64,000 nucleotides of DNA, from positions 372,001-436,000 of the forward strand of contig QANY01008571.1 of assembly GCA_003255025.1 (NCBI GenBank). The letters are read 5' to 3'. Numbering within the stretch: position 1 is the stretch's first letter; every line of letters starts with the position of its first letter. Both the position numbers and the translations under genes were made by a program. Positions 36,428 to 48,558 of the stretch are shown here, piece by piece. The notes beneath the pieces are model-generated. The model ran no database searches. It was not told where the DNA came from and saw nothing but the letters and a program-made list of their open reading frames with translations. The DNA is from Datisca glomerata. Its lineage: Eukaryota; Streptophyta; Magnoliopsida; Cucurbitales; Datiscaceae.

Positions 36428-36445
36428 ATGGCTTTGATACCAACC
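36428..36445 (-). other. Copia primer-binding site
   Basis: On the minus strand, directly after the LTR end, the sequence reads GGTTGGTATCAAAGCC. TTGGTATCAAAGC matches the initiator-Met tRNA binding site TGGTATCAGAGC used by most plant copia elements, with one difference. Confidence 0.8.
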
Positions 36446-36806
36446 TGTAGTGAAACTAACCAATAAACAACAGAGTTTGACAGATTTCAAAGAAAAAGAA
36501 TATGCAGCAGAAATGAAAGAGAGATGAAAGAAAGTGAGATAGAAGACACAAGTGATTTATCCTAGTTCAGTTCACAATGAGTGAACCTACATCCAATAGC
36601 TGAAAAACTAATCAATCAACTATGAACGAATCATATTACAAAGGATTCAAAACACATCTTAGACATATTACAAAGATAGCAGAAAATTAGCTTCACTATC
36701 TGGACATACACTAAAGCTCTTGATTCTTCTTCAAAATAAGTTTACCCGAAAACTTAATGCATTCATACAAAGTTTTCTCTCTACGTAGTCTTTTCTCTAT
36801 TCTGTG
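36446..36806 (-). repeat. Copia 5' LTR (minus strand)
   Basis: It is bounded by the primer-binding site on its left and starts TGTAGTGAAACTAACC on the plus strand, so the LTR ends in ...CTACA in element orientation. It matches 37,786-38,145 in inverted orientation over its whole length; the outer edge is defined by where that match stops (CTATTCTGTG), so the real LTR may be longer. Confidence 0.75.
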
Positions 36807-37785
36807 TACTAAAAAATAAGTTTGAACCATGAACCGTTTGTGGGCGGAATATAAAAAAATCAATTAAATTATTTAATCGAATTAAATAATTTAAAACCAA
36901 ACAACGTGTGATTACGTAATATGATATTAAACGAGAAGATAAGGTTAGAAACAACTTTTCACCTATACTTAGTATCAGAAAATTTATGAACTGGCGAAAT
37001 TTTTTTGAGCGTTCTTCTTGTTTTAACTGGCGAAATTTATGAACTGGCGAAACTTCAGGATCCGAATCACGTACTTGAACTTTAAGAATGATTTATGAAT
37101 TTCGTCCACCAACAACCACCCATTAATTTAAGATATATATCTCACGAGAATTTTGTGTAGGAATTTCAGTGTGGGCTCTCAAAACGATTGAAGGAAACAA
37201 TCGAATATTTTTTTCTTGAATGCTCTCTCAATTGACGGCAATCACTAGGGATGGGAGAATTTTTTTTCTCTGTATCTGATATGAGATCTATATCTTTATC
37301 TATCTCTCTGCAATCAAATTGTTATTAGATATTTATAAAATCAAATTTTTGATATTTATAAATATACTCATATTTTTTAAATTTTTGAAAATTCACCCTC
37401 GTATATTCAAATTGCCGAAAATCAATATATCTCAACAGTGTTAGAGTTGTATCAAATTTTATCAATCCAATTGATAAATTTATTTATTTTTATTTAAGGT
37501 AACTGATTTTGTTACTAACTCATATGTTGGTGAAGCTGGTGATAATCAGTCTAGATATGAAAATGTGTAGTTGATTGAAGAGTCAAGGTGGAAAAATGTG
37601 ATAAGTGACTCATCAATGAGCTGGCAAGTGTTACATAACTTTTGCTGACTTCGCAAAGTTAGTCAACTGCTAGATTGAGCTCATGTATTGGCCAAAAGAG
37701 CATTGAGCAATGATTGCTCTTTGTGCAGTCGGTTAGGGCCAAGAAAAAAGGAGATCCTTAGACAGGAAAAATATAATTCAGAAAA
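36807..37785. other. Spacer between inverted LTR copies
   Basis: AT-rich sequence with no clear gene. The phrase AACTGGCGAAATTT is repeated at about 36,990 and 37,026. Fragments such as AGDNQSRYENV near 37,530 are not recognisable. Confidence 0.35.
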
Positions 37786-38145
37786 CACAGAATAGAGAAA
37801 AGACAACGTAGAGAGAAAACTTCGTATGAATGCATTAAGTTCTCGGGTAAACTTGTTTTGAAGAAGAAGAACTAAGAGCTTTAGTGTATGTCTAGTTTGT
37901 CAAGCTAATTTTCTGGTATCTTTATAATATGTCTAAGATGTGTTTTGAATCCTTTTAATATGATTCGCTCATAGTGGATTGATTAGTTTTTCAGCTGCTG
38001 GATGTAGGTTCACTCATTGTGAACTGAACAAGGATAAATCACTTGCGTCTTCTATCTCACTTTCTTTCATCTTTCATTTCTGCTACATATTCTTTCTTTT
38101 TTTAAATCTGTCAAATTTTGTTGTTTGTTGGTTAGTTTCACTACA
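37786..38145 (+). repeat. Copia LTR, inverted copy
   Basis: It begins CACAGAATAGAGAAAAGAC and ends GTTTCACTACA, the reverse complement of the LTR at 36,446-36,806. No primer-binding site or gag follows on its right, so it is a solo or truncated LTR inserted in the opposite orientation. Confidence 0.75.
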
Positions 38146-39042
38146 TCAATCTTCATAGAGATTCATAACTTTGTAAGGGAAATTTTTTTTCCCATGAATA
38201 ATATCAACTTATATTATTTAAAAAAAAATCTGCCAATCACACCTTCGCAAAAGAACAGGAAAAAAACAAATAAAATATTTTGACTAAAAAACCAAATAAA
38301 ATAGAATTTGGTTAAGGAACATCGCGAGCAGTTCAAGTACATAAAACCCTGACCTTGACTCAAACGTTGACTTCAAAATGATAACCCAAAAATGTAGAGT
38401 AATCAAAATCAAGAGTACGGTATAGACAATCGCACCTCAAAACATAATTTATTAGAGAGAGAATCTTCTTTTTCAAGTACTTGAGCTGAGAGTCTCAGTC
38501 ACTAAATAGCTCGATATTTAGCTTTAACAACCGTTATGCATTTCTACCCGCAAAATAACGGTACTTTTTTCCGTCAAACTACGTAGCACGTGCCCTAATC
38601 ACACGCATACCCAAATAACACAATGCAATGCATGGCATGATGGCATGATGTTTGCCTCATTAGACACATAATGGCATGATGGCGTAATATGTTTAGGGTT
38701 TCTTTGTAGTCCATAGCTTTGCCTGTCGTGGTCACTTACGTCAACTTAGGGAAGTTACTTGATATTATATATATGCCCCTAATGTTTTTACAAAGTACTT
38801 TTGCCCGTTCAAATAGGGTAGTAACAGTTATGCCCTTGACTTTTGAATACTAAAAAAACTTAATAAAACATTTTATCTGTGGTACGAGAACGTGAATAAA
38901 ATCTTTGACGATACTGCACCATCGACCATGCATGTAATCTCATTATTAAAAGATTTAAAATTAAAATAATCATATAAAATTTGAAATTCATTTTAAAAAA
39001 TAATTTTTTTAATTTAATAGAAATAGACAAATTTTTTTATCA
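38146..39042. other. Intergenic AT-rich DNA
   Basis: No gene is seen. A small GGCATGATG repeat occurs at 38,630-38,685. Confidence 0.4.
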
Positions 39043-39547
39043 CGTCATCAATTCATTATTTGAGATTTGAGGAGATGATATTACCCTAATTTTATAAATT
39101 TTAAAATCTGAATTTAATTAATTATATCAATATTTAATTTATGATGTTAATTATTTTCTTGTTTATAGTTAATGCTGAAATTTATAGATTTTAAAATCTG
39201 ATTTTATTTTATTTTTATTAGTTATATCAACATTTAATTAAGGATGTTAATTATCTCCTTGTTTATAACAAATGCCGATTATATAAGATATTATAGCAAT
39301 CGGATGCTTCAATTAACTAGTTACTGATTATATCAAAATCAAATATTTTCGGGTCAATCAATGATATATCATTGATTGACTTGAAAATTTTCGGTTAATC
39401 AATGGGATAATCAATTTATTCGCCCCAATAATAGATTGGGCCGAATGGATTGATCAGTCAATCAATGATATATCACTGATTGGCCTAAAAATTTCAGATC
39501 AATCAATAGGATGATCAATCCATTGACCCTATAATATAGCTTGGGAC
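39043..39547. repeat. Tandem and palindromic repeats flanking element A
   Basis: A roughly 85-bp tandem duplication lies at 39,094-39,265 (TTTTAAAATCTGA ... GATGTTAATTA). Beyond it are repeated, partly palindromic phrases ATTGATCAGTCAATCAATGA (39,395-39,545). These repeats resume on the other side of element A at 45,578-45,760, so they were its insertion target. Confidence 0.65.
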
Positions 39548-40056
39548 TGTAAAGGATTTTTCGGTATGGAAAACCCTCTACGAACGAATAACAAATATAA
39601 TAATTTAGAGAGAATGAGAGAATAAAAACACCATGATTTATGTGAAAAATTCTTAAAGGGAAGAAAAATCACAGGTTGATTTATGACGTTCTATTGTATT
39701 TCGATAGTACATCGTTGTATCAGTCTCAGCCCCCTACGTTATTTCATATGTCTCTATTTATAGACTTTTACAGAATCTGATAACATATATTTTAATAATA
39801 ATTCATAGGATAGCCGAATATCCCCTAAAATCATGTATATTAGCCCTAATAATCAGATTAAATTTGTCTGTTGGATCGTATCTAGGTCTTGATTAGCTTT
39901 TCTTTGGATTGCCACATTGGCAAGCCATGTACTTTTGTCTGATTGGTCTACTCTTCATAAACGTCTAGTTGATCCTACAATTCTCATTCTATCTTCTCTT
40001 CGATGGAGTCTTTGGTCTAGATCTCGCCAAGTGTCATGCGAGAATTTGACTATTCA
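39548..40056 (-). repeat. Element A left LTR
   Basis: TGTAAAGGATTTTTCGGTAT to GACTATTCA, 509 bp. Its first roughly 110 bp are shared with the LTRs of element B; the rest is specific to A, with the exception of TCGGTCTAGATC...GTGTCATG near the end, which recurs inside B at 50,430-50,470. Confidence 0.8.
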
Positions 40057-40599
40057 CTAGGCTCCATTACACTCAACATAATTTTATTCGTTGACCTATA
40101 ATGATCATTATTATATCTTCTCATTTCTGTTCTCACGTGCTTCTTGAAATGTATGCGACATAGGTTTTTCAGACAATTTTTTTATTGTTCGTTGTCAGTG
40201 GTGGTTTCTTTTTTTCTTTCTGTCGTTACGTTCTTCTATTCCCGTTTACAAATGCTTCACGGTTGTCGAGCAACTTTTTGGCCAGTCTGTTATCGATGAT
40301 GATTACTTCTCCGTCATTTGCTGTTATGTCTTTCTATTCCTTTCACTATGGGCTCTTTAATAGAGTTTTTCTGTTTTCTTCACTACGAGCTCATTGATAG
40401 AGTTTCTCTCACAGCAGTGCAAGCTCGGATGGTGTTAGCGCTGGCAGAAGGTCCTGGATTAGTTTGTGAAAGGGGGGAATCGCCGTTTCACAGCCGCTCC
40501 TCTACAACTACCTTTCGCCCAACATGATCACGAGGTGAAAAGTGGTGGGTGTCCACTAACGGCCATTCCTTCCATCATTTTCTTTTCTTTCTCTCGTAT

Positions 40600-40985
40600 G
40601 TTAAGATCCGTGACAAGAATATTGTACGAGAATAATATAATAATTTACTTAAATGAGTAATGAATGAGTGTACCATTTTATCGCATGAGTTTGAGTTTGA
40701 TGCCTCACATTCATTGGTAGAGTTTCACATGTTTCCTTTGCTACGAGCTCATTGATAGAGTTTTTCGCGTTCCATCATTTTATTTTCTCTCTCGTATGTT
40801 AAGATCTGTGACAAGAATGTTGTACGAGAATAATATAATAATTTACTGAAATGAGTAAGGAATGAGTATATCGTTTCATCGCATGGGTTTGAGTTTGAGT
40901 TCGATGCCTCGCATTCATTGGTAGAATTTCACATATTTCCTTTGCTACAGGCTCATTGATAGAGTTTCTCCCGCTTCCTTTGTTA
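40600..40985. repeat. Element A direct repeats, about 195 bp
   Basis: Two successive copies run from TAAGATCYGTGACAAGAATR through ATGCCTCRCATTCATTGGTA to GCTCATTGATAGAGTTT. A third, diverged copy sits in element B at 50,745-50,970. Confidence 0.8.
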
Positions 40986-41429
40986 CGGGCTCATTGAGAG
41001 AGTTTCTCTTGTTTCCTTGTATTTCTTTTTCCTTATCTCGTTTCCTTGTTTTTCTTTTTCCTTCTCTCGTTTTGTTATTTTCCTCCGTTTCGATCAATGA
41101 GAATCACTTTGTTTGTGCGGAATTTCTTCTATTGAGCTCCTTTTTTATTGTACTTCATTCAAAGACTTGGCAAAATTTGGGGATTAAAATCTCGTATTAT
41201 GCCGACTTCAAGCTTTCAATGAAACTCGTTCTCAAACACTTAGGAAAGCTTTGTTTCTCAATTCTCTTGAGAATAATTGTTTCTGTAGTAGAATTAGTTT
41301 CAAACATTTCAAGTTTCAATATCTTTTGTCCCAAAATATGTTCTTATGACCTCAATCTTTGTTGGATAATAAATGCCTATGTGAAATTTGTTTCGAGAAA
41401 AAAAATTTAATTTCCTTTTAGAGAGAAGG

Positions 41430-41960
41430 ATTTATAGTCTGTCCGTTTTCTAAGGACTTTGGTTCAAATAAAAAACCATGACCCTGTTTTCATTTTGAGA
41501 GAATGACTTAGGTGCAAGTAAAGAATAATGGCCTCATTTTTGCTTTAAGAAGGACTTATGAATTGTCTGTGTTCTTTTGAGATGAGAACTTAGGTTCAAA
41601 TAAAGAACCACAGCCCCATTTTTTCTTTGAGATGGACTTACGAACTGCATGTTATCTTTTGAGATGAGGATTTAGGTTCAAATAAAGAACCATGACTCTG
41701 TTTTCATTCTGAGAGAACTTAGGTTTAAATAAAGAACCATGGCCTCATTTTTGCTTTGAAATGGGCTTACGAACTGTCCATTTTCTTCTAAGATAAGGAT
41801 TTAGGTTCAAATAAAGAACCATGACCCCATTTTTTTTCTGAGAGAAGGAATTACAAACTGTCCGATCCTAAGGACTTAGGTTCAAATAAAGAACTATTGC
41901 CCTATTTTACTTTTAGAAAACATGTTCCTCCGTTTCCTTTTAAGAACATGGCTTATGAGT
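41430..41960. repeat. Element A tandem array, TTCAAATAAAGAACCATG type
   Basis: At least six irregular units share GGACTTAGGTTCAAATAAAG, AACCATGRCCC and TTGAGAGAAGGACTTA. Unit length varies from about 40 to 130 bp. Confidence 0.75.
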
Positions 41961-42009
41961 TCTCCACTATTATATACTCGGCATTTGTTTATTTTGTTCA
42001 AAGCTTCAT

Positions 42010-42735
42010 GACTTGTCTGTTCTCAAGGACTTAGGTAAAAGGACCCTATTTATTTTTCACATTTCTAAGAGAATATTTTTCCCGCTCTCAAAGGCTTAGG
42101 CCAAAGGATCGCCTACCTTGTTTTCAACATTTTTGAGAGAAGGTTTTTTCCACTCTCAAGGACTTAGGTCAAAGGACCGCCGATCTTTAATTTATACATT
42201 TTACAGAGAAGGTTTTTCCCGCTCTCAATGGCTTAGGCCACAAGACCACCGACATTTATTTTTCACATTTTAGAGAGAATGTTTCCCCATTCTCAAGAGC
42301 TTAGTCCACGAGACCGCCAACCTTTAGTTTCCCCATTTTAGAGATAATGTTTCTCCGCTCTCAATGGCTTAGGCAATAAGACTGCCTACATTTACTTTTC
42401 ACATTTTAAAGAGCCCACTCTCAAAGGCTTAGGTCATGAGACCACCAACTTTTAATTTCCATATTTTAGAGAGAATGTTTCCCCGCTCTCAATGGCTTAG
42501 GCCACGAGACCACCAACATTTAATTTTCATATTTTAGAGAAAATGTTTCCCCGCTCTCAAGGGCTTAGATCACAAGACTACAGATCTTTAATTTTCACAT
42601 TTTAGAGAGAATATTTTCCCGCTCTCAAGAGTTTAGGCCACGAGACCGCCGACCTTTATTTTCTACATTTTAAAATGAATGTTTCCCCGCTCTTAAGGGC
42701 TTTAGGCCACAAGACCGCCAACCTTCATTTTTTTT
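42010..42735. repeat. Element A tandem array, about 68-bp units
   Basis: About eleven units of the form CTCTCAAGGGCTTAGGCCAC, GAGACCGCCGACCTTTA, TTTTAGAGAGAATGTTTCCC. They end at a GA run at 42,740-42,753. Frames through the array are chance. Confidence 0.8.
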
Positions 42736-42899
42736 ATAGAGAGAGAGAGAGAGTTGACACCAAGTATTTGTCTTGTAAGTTCGCATCAACTTTGTTTTTA
42801 AGCAGTTTTCACGTATCATGTCATTACTTTCTGTAGGAAGCTTAAAATCTCACTCTGTAATATTTCTTTAGGAAGCCGACTCCTCTATCTTCATGAAAA

Positions 42900-44160
42900 T
42901 ATATGAATCACCAAGTAACTCTTCCAGCATTGATGCAATTTTTATGATTGAAGCTGACTAATCAACACTGTCTTCTTTTCTAAACATTCTATGTGAAAAT
43001 CATCGTAACTTTTGATCGGGAGATCCATATTGAATTCCGTAAAAATCTCCAAGAAGTTGATCTCAATATATTTGTAATACTATATGATTTTCCAAGAAAT
43101 TAGCTTCCAATTGAGATAGTATAATTTCCGAAATTTACTGTTTTGCATGATCCTCTTTTATGAACAGCTTTCATGAAAATTATCATAGTTTTTTATTAGG
43201 AATTCCAAATCGAGTTCTGAAAAATTCTATAAGAAATAGACATCCATATATTTCTAATAATATATAACTCATCATGTAATACTGTCCAAATAGATAAAGG
43301 TTAAAGATTCAATTTAAAAGACATGAACAACCTTACATTTTTTAACAATATCTATGTTAATTACTGTAACTTTTGATCGAAAGTTTCAAATTAAATTCTG
43401 TAAAATTCTACAATAATAAGACTTATGTATCTTCCGATGATATAATATTAGCCATGTAATTGGCTCCCACTTGGTACAATTTAATTAACGAATTTGATCA
43501 TTCCACATAATATGCTTTCTTGAATAGCCTTAATGAAAATTATCATTACTTTTGCTCGAGAACTTCAAATCGAGGTCTACAAAATTATTCAAGAAGTAGA
43601 CATTAATATATTTTGAATGATATATTATTTGATATGTAATAACATAAATTGAAATAGTCTAAAAATTAAATTTGAAAACGTTCATATGTTTACTTTCTTG
43701 AACAGTACCAACGAAAAACTACCATAACTTTTGATCAGGAGCTTCAAATCATAAAATTCTCCATGAATTAGATTTTAGCATCTTTTTGTTGATATAATAT
43801 TTGTCATGTAGTTGGCCCCTGGTCAATACAGTTTAATTTCTGAAATTCACGGTTCTGCACAACGTATTTTTTCAATTGACCTTCATGAGAATTACCATAA
43901 CTTTGTTTCGGAAGCTTCGAATTGAGTTCTGCAAATTCTTCAAGAAGTAGACATCTATATCTTTCTAAAAATATATAATGGGCTACTTAATTATATTTAA
44001 TATAGTTCAAAAATTAAATTTGAAAGACGTAAATAAGTTTACTTTCCTGTACGAAAACCACCATGACTTTTGATCCGGAGCTTCAGATTGAATTCCATAA
44101 AATTCTCCGTGAATCAAACTTTCATATCTTTGTAATTATGTGATTCTCCATGTAATTTTG
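42900..44160. repeat. Element A tandem array, about 178-bp units, seven copies
   Basis: Each unit carries CATGAAAATTATCATAACTT, then TTGATCGGGAGCTTCAAATC, then AATTCTCCAAGAAGTAGACA and a TAATATATAAT segment. The CATAACTT anchor recurs near 43,003, 43,181, 43,357, 43,540, 43,718, 43,894 and 44,061, a spacing of 167-183 bp. Three diverged units lie at the same place in element B (57,650-58,120). Confidence 0.8.
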
Positions 44161-44189
44161 CTTCCAAAACTTTTCGTTTCAGTTTCCAT

Positions 44190-44440
44190 TTAGTTCCCGC
44201 CGTCAAGAAAATTCGATTCCCGTCATCAAGATAATTCTATTTTCGTCGTCAAGATAATTTCATTCCCATCATCGAGGCAATTCCATTCCCGTCATCATGA
44301 CATCTCCGTTCCCATAGTCACGACCTTTCCATTCCCATCGTCAAGACAAATCCATTCCCTTCGTCATTACAATTCCATCCCAATCGTCAAGATAATTTCG
44401 TTCCCCGTCGTCATGACATTTTCATTCTCATTATTTATTC
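44190..44440. repeat. Element A tandem array, about 24-bp units
   Basis: About ten units of ATTCCCGTCGTCAAGACAAT type. A few diverged units are found in element B at 58,150-58,240. Confidence 0.8.
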
Positions 44441-45015
44441 ATCCCTTATTTTTATGCACTTTTGCACATAGAAAGGAGAAAAATCCTCGAAATTACACCC
44501 ATCAAAATTTTATGTTTGTTTTTTTTAACCAAGGGTGAAATTTTTTCTCCCTCTTTCTTTTTTATCTTTTGTTTAGCTTGATAGAAGCTTAAATTCTAAA
44601 TTTGAATCAAGTTCTAAAAATTGATTTAGTTTAAAATTTAAAATAATCTCATCATAACAAGTTTCATATGAGATATTTCACAGTTCAAAATATGATTTAG
44701 TATTTCAGTCAAATTATAACTTAAAACTCAAAACTTTGTTTATCAAATCAAATAAATTCTTTATACAACTTTGTTGGATCTATTCCTTTTTTTTAAACAA
44801 TGATGCAAATAAATAAGCCAATCGAATATGCAAGAAATGATTTTACCATTTTTTGTTCTGTTTCCAGTTATGTTCTTGCTGTCGTCTCTGTCTCTGCTTC
44901 CAACCCGTTTCCATTTCCGTTTCTGCTTTCATTGTTGAGGGGCGCTTGATTTGGTTTTGAGCGTTTTGGAGGATTTTCTCGAGTTTTTCTCTCGCTCTCA
45001 ATGAAAGTATCAAAA

Positions 45016-45577
45016 TGTAAAAGATTTTTTCGGGATGAAAAATCATCTATGATTGAATAATAAAGATAACAATTTAGAGAGAATGGGAGAATAAAGACAC
45101 CATGATTTACGTGAAAATCTCTTAAAGGGAAGAAAATCCACGGAAAATTTTATGATATTCTATTATATTTTTATTGTACATCATTATATCGGTCTCAGTC
45201 CCTCCCTCGATTGTTACATGTACCTTTATTTATAGCTTTTTACAGAATCTAATAACATATCTTTAATAACGAAATTATCACTTCGTATCTATGGAATTAT
45301 CGCTAGATATTGGGGGGATATTCCCGTATTTGGGATAATATCCTCTAAAATCATGTATATTAGCCCTAATTATCAGATTAAATCTGTCTGTCAGATCGCG
45401 TCTACGACCTTGATTAGTTTCTCTTTAGATTGCCACGTTGGTAAGCCATGTACTTTCATCTGATTGGCTTCCCCTTCATAAACGCCTAACTGATCCGACT
45501 GTTCTCACTCTATCTTCTCTGTGATAGAGTTTTCGGTCTAGATCTTGCCATGTGTCATGTGAGATTTTGACTATTCA
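45016..45577 (-). repeat. Element A right LTR
   Basis: TGTAAAAGATTTTTTCGGGA to GACTATTCA, 562 bp, homologous to the left LTR with scattered differences and a short insertion around 45,270-45,320. Confidence 0.8.
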
Positions 45578-46098
45578 TGGACGAATGTATTGATCAGACA
45601 ATCAATGAGATGATCAATCCATTCGCCCAGTCTATTATAGATGCATTTGAAACATCTTCGACTCATCTCACTGAATGACTCGAAAATGTTTCAAACACTC
45701 CTATAATAGATTATGGCGGATCGATTAACCAGTCAATCAATTATATCATTTATTGTCCTAAAAGATTTAATATTTTTTAGCGGTTTCTAACAATTTTTAA
45801 AATTCAAAATTTTTATTGATGTCCAACATTAATTGACATCCTATAATTAATCAAATTTTAAATATTATTCTGAGCATTAATTATTTTCTTAATTTAAGCA
45901 TTTTCTATATTGGTATATCAACTACATATCACTGTTTACAGATATCTGTCAAACACACCATAATTAGACTAGGGTTATTTTGGTCTACAATTATTGACAG
46001 TTATGAAAATCTGCTACTTACTTAAAATATTTGCAAAATTGACATTTCTTAAAACATCACCCCCTGAAGTTGTTTATTCCACAAAATTTTCCTTAAAA
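45578..46098. other. Right flank of element A
   Basis: The first 180 bp continue the ATTGATCAG-CAATCAATG repeats seen left of element A. The remainder is AT-rich and featureless. Confidence 0.5.
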
Positions 46099-46280
46099 TT
46101 AAGAGTAATTCTACATAAGTAATTGATTAAATTTTAAGTGATCAAATGATGTCAATCATTTATAGGCTAGTGTATTCACACTCATCAAAGTGTTTTAAAA
46201 CAACAACATATAAATGATCGAGATATCATTAGATCACTTAAAACTTGATCAATTATTTGATCTGTGTAGAATTATTCTAA
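46099..46280. mobile_element. Foldback MITE
   Basis: An inverted pair of about 65 bp: left TTAAGAGTAATTCTACATAA and inverted right TTAGAATAATTCTACACAGA, continuing through TTTTAAGTGATC and ATGAT-ATCATTTATA. The whole 182-bp unit forms a near-complete hairpin with a short loop. It has no coding capacity. The superfamily is unassigned because the target duplication is unclear. Confidence 0.7.
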
Positions 46281-47677
46281 AATTAATTCTCTAATGGCAG
46301 GTTTACTTGTTTTTAGAATCGGATAAAGACACAAAATCGTTTCCCCTTGAAATAATATTTAGAATAAAATAATCAGAATTCAGACTATAAAATCAGATAA
46401 TGTGTTTATTAATTTTTAAGAATTATATTATTTAAAATAAAAATGATTGTTTTTATTTACTAAGTCAGCAAATCATTGTTGTGACATTATTAAAATTGCC
46501 CTTTCAAAAAAGATAGAATTATTTTCTTTATTTTCTTGTTTTTACTAGTTTGATTTTAATTTTAATGGGATTAAGCTTTTTATTATTTATATACTAATTA
46601 ACTAAGACACACATATATAAGCAATGTACCAAGAACAAACATAGGGAGGATCCAGGAATTTTATATAGGCAATGTACCAAGAACAAATTTATGAAATTTA
46701 TAGACAATAATTTTTGGTGTTATAAATTCTCTAAATAAGTTTAACATAAAAGTTGGTCAAAATATTTTTTATTACTTGTCATAAGCATTTTCATTGGTTA
46801 TTATTTAATTGCTTTTTTTTCTTTATAGTATGAAAATAAAATTTATAAATGTTGAAAAGAAATCATATCATATGTGCTCTTTATTGGAATTTATAGTGAC
46901 TAGAAGTCAACAGTTTTATATACTATTAGAAATTTGATCCGTGATGGTACCATTAACCAAGTCGAGGGAGGAGCTGTCTGAATGAGTCTTTCAAGTAAAG
47001 CATTGTTTGTCAAATTGCAAATTTTACAACTTCCCAGGTTATGGAGGAAAATTTTATAATGCCAGGATGTTTTTCCCGGCATTGAGCTGTTTGAATGGGT
47101 CTTTGTAATAATAAAGGATTGCTTGTCAAATTGCAAATTTGTAATTTTCCAGGTTATGGAGGAAAATTTTACAATGCCGAGATGTTTTTCCCGGCATTGA
47201 TGTGGTGAGATTCAATAAATATAGGGGTTCAACAAATTTTTTGAGTTTAATAAATATGTTGATGTTTTCTCAACAGAAATATTGAAGAAGTTGAACAAAT
47301 GTATTTAGAAGTTTAATCTCCGATATCAATGCCAGAAAATATGCCTAGCATTGAAGAGTGACCTGGTTATGAAATATATATGTCTAGGTTAATTATGAAA
47401 TATTGATATGCACATAATTGCAAAAGAATAAGCTTACAAAATAAAATACTAACTTGTTAGGCATAAAAAAAGTTGTCCAAATAAGAAGATATCAAGAAGA
47501 TACGTAGATACGTCACATGACCTAGCTATATTGCTGAAGATGCATCACATGAATGCATAAAAAAGAACTAAATTGACCTTGTAAGACGCTTAGTCATTAA
47601 ACAACCAGAAATATTGTTGTCCACAATGGCTCGTGCTTTCAGACATCATGTCATATGATTTTGCCTCTCTGGGACCG
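46281..47677. other. Intergenic AT-rich DNA with a 114-bp tandem duplication
   Basis: No gene. Two tandem units start at about 46,971 and 47,085 (GAGCTGTYTGAATGRGTCTT ... GATGTTTTTCCCGGCATT). A phrase CAATGTACCAAGAACAAA is also repeated at 46,623 and 46,671. Confidence 0.6.
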
Positions 47678-47685
47678 ATCCAACC

Positions 47686-48558
47686 TAGGGGTGACAGTCG
47701 GGCCGGCCAGTCATGCTCGGCTCGGTGAGTTCACGGACCTGGTCTGGACCATTCTAAGCGGTTCACAGGCCGGTGCTGGGCCACGCCGTCTGGAAATTTA
47801 GGGTGACCAGGAACGAACCGTGAACGGACCTATGACGGGCTGGACCGGTTCTTTTTAAGGTGATTTAATTCTAAAAAATCTAGATAGGGAGAGTTGAACC
47901 TTGACAGAGAATAGATGAAGTGTAGGAATTACTACTAAACTATATGAAAGTCATGTTACTTTTTTATAATTATTTTATTTTATTACTTTAAAATGTCAAT
48001 AGAAAAACTTGTAATAATAAAATAATTATTTTATTTATTAAATTTATAAATTAGTGATATTCATATTCACATAAAATTTAAAAATATAATAAATAATTAA
48101 TAATTAATTTATAATTTATGTTCATTAATAGAACAAAAAATATTAGGAATATTAAGCTAATATTTTTTAAAGTTTTCATGAATCCAATTTTTTATTGAAT
48201 AAAATATTCATTTAAATGAAAAATATTATTTTTTATTTAATTAAATACGTTTATCTTAAAAGTATATTATTTGAAGTTTCGATAAAATGTGTTAAAATAT
48301 AATAAGAATATATTTTAAACAATATATTTAACAAATGTTGTCTTGGTCTATTGGTAAAAATGGTGATTTATAAAGGAGATGTCAAGGGTCCAAACTTCAC
48401 TACATGCATCCAGGTCGGGCCTAGTATCCGGGCTGGGCCATAGGTATTGAAGACAAGGCCCGTGATGGCCCGAACCTGGCTCGTGAGCCTTAACCGGCCT
48501 GATACTATTCAAGACCAGACCAATTTCTCTGGTCGAACTGACCCGGTTGCCACCTCTA
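47686..48558. mobile_element. hAT non-autonomous element with perfect 8-bp target duplication
   Basis: The element starts TAGGGGTGACAGTCGGGCC and its inverted end reads TAGAGGTGGCAACCGGGTC, terminal repeats close to those of the rice nDart1/Ac group. It is flanked on both sides by ATCCAACC (47,678-47,685 and 48,559-48,566), an exact 8-bp duplication as hAT transposases make. Subterminal zones are rich in GGCCCG/CGGGCC motifs and the centre is AT-rich. No transposase frame is seen, so it relied on an autonomous relative. Two tRNA-like stretches lie just inside the ends. Confidence 0.9.

Larger units (their letters stand above)
39548..45577 (-). mobile_element. LARD-like non-coding LTR retrotransposon A
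   Basis: The left LTR 39,548-40,056 and right LTR 45,016-45,577 both begin TGTAAARGATTTTTTCGG and end GACTATTCA. Flanks are GGGAC on the left and TGGAC on the right, a 5-bp duplication with one mismatch. The interior (4.96 kb) contains no retroviral domain; it is built of tandem arrays in the same order as in element B. Orientation is inferred as minus from the homologous primer-site region TTTCATTGAGAGCGAGAG beside the right LTR. In this copy the primer site itself is altered (GATAC for GGTGC). Without gag or pol it would depend on proteins of another element. Confidence 0.8.

Noticed and set aside
40994..41410. 138-codon Phe/Leu/Ser-rich frame
   Set aside because: Pyrimidine-biased DNA inside LARD element A without any domain.
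41430..44440. Regular repeats that might suggest a CRISPR array
   Set aside because: Units are contiguous and diverged without unique spacers, in a plant LTR element.
48337..48410. A tRNA gene
   Set aside because: Only loose A/B-box resemblance; no cloverleaf could be drawn. Noted as tRNA-like inside the hAT element.
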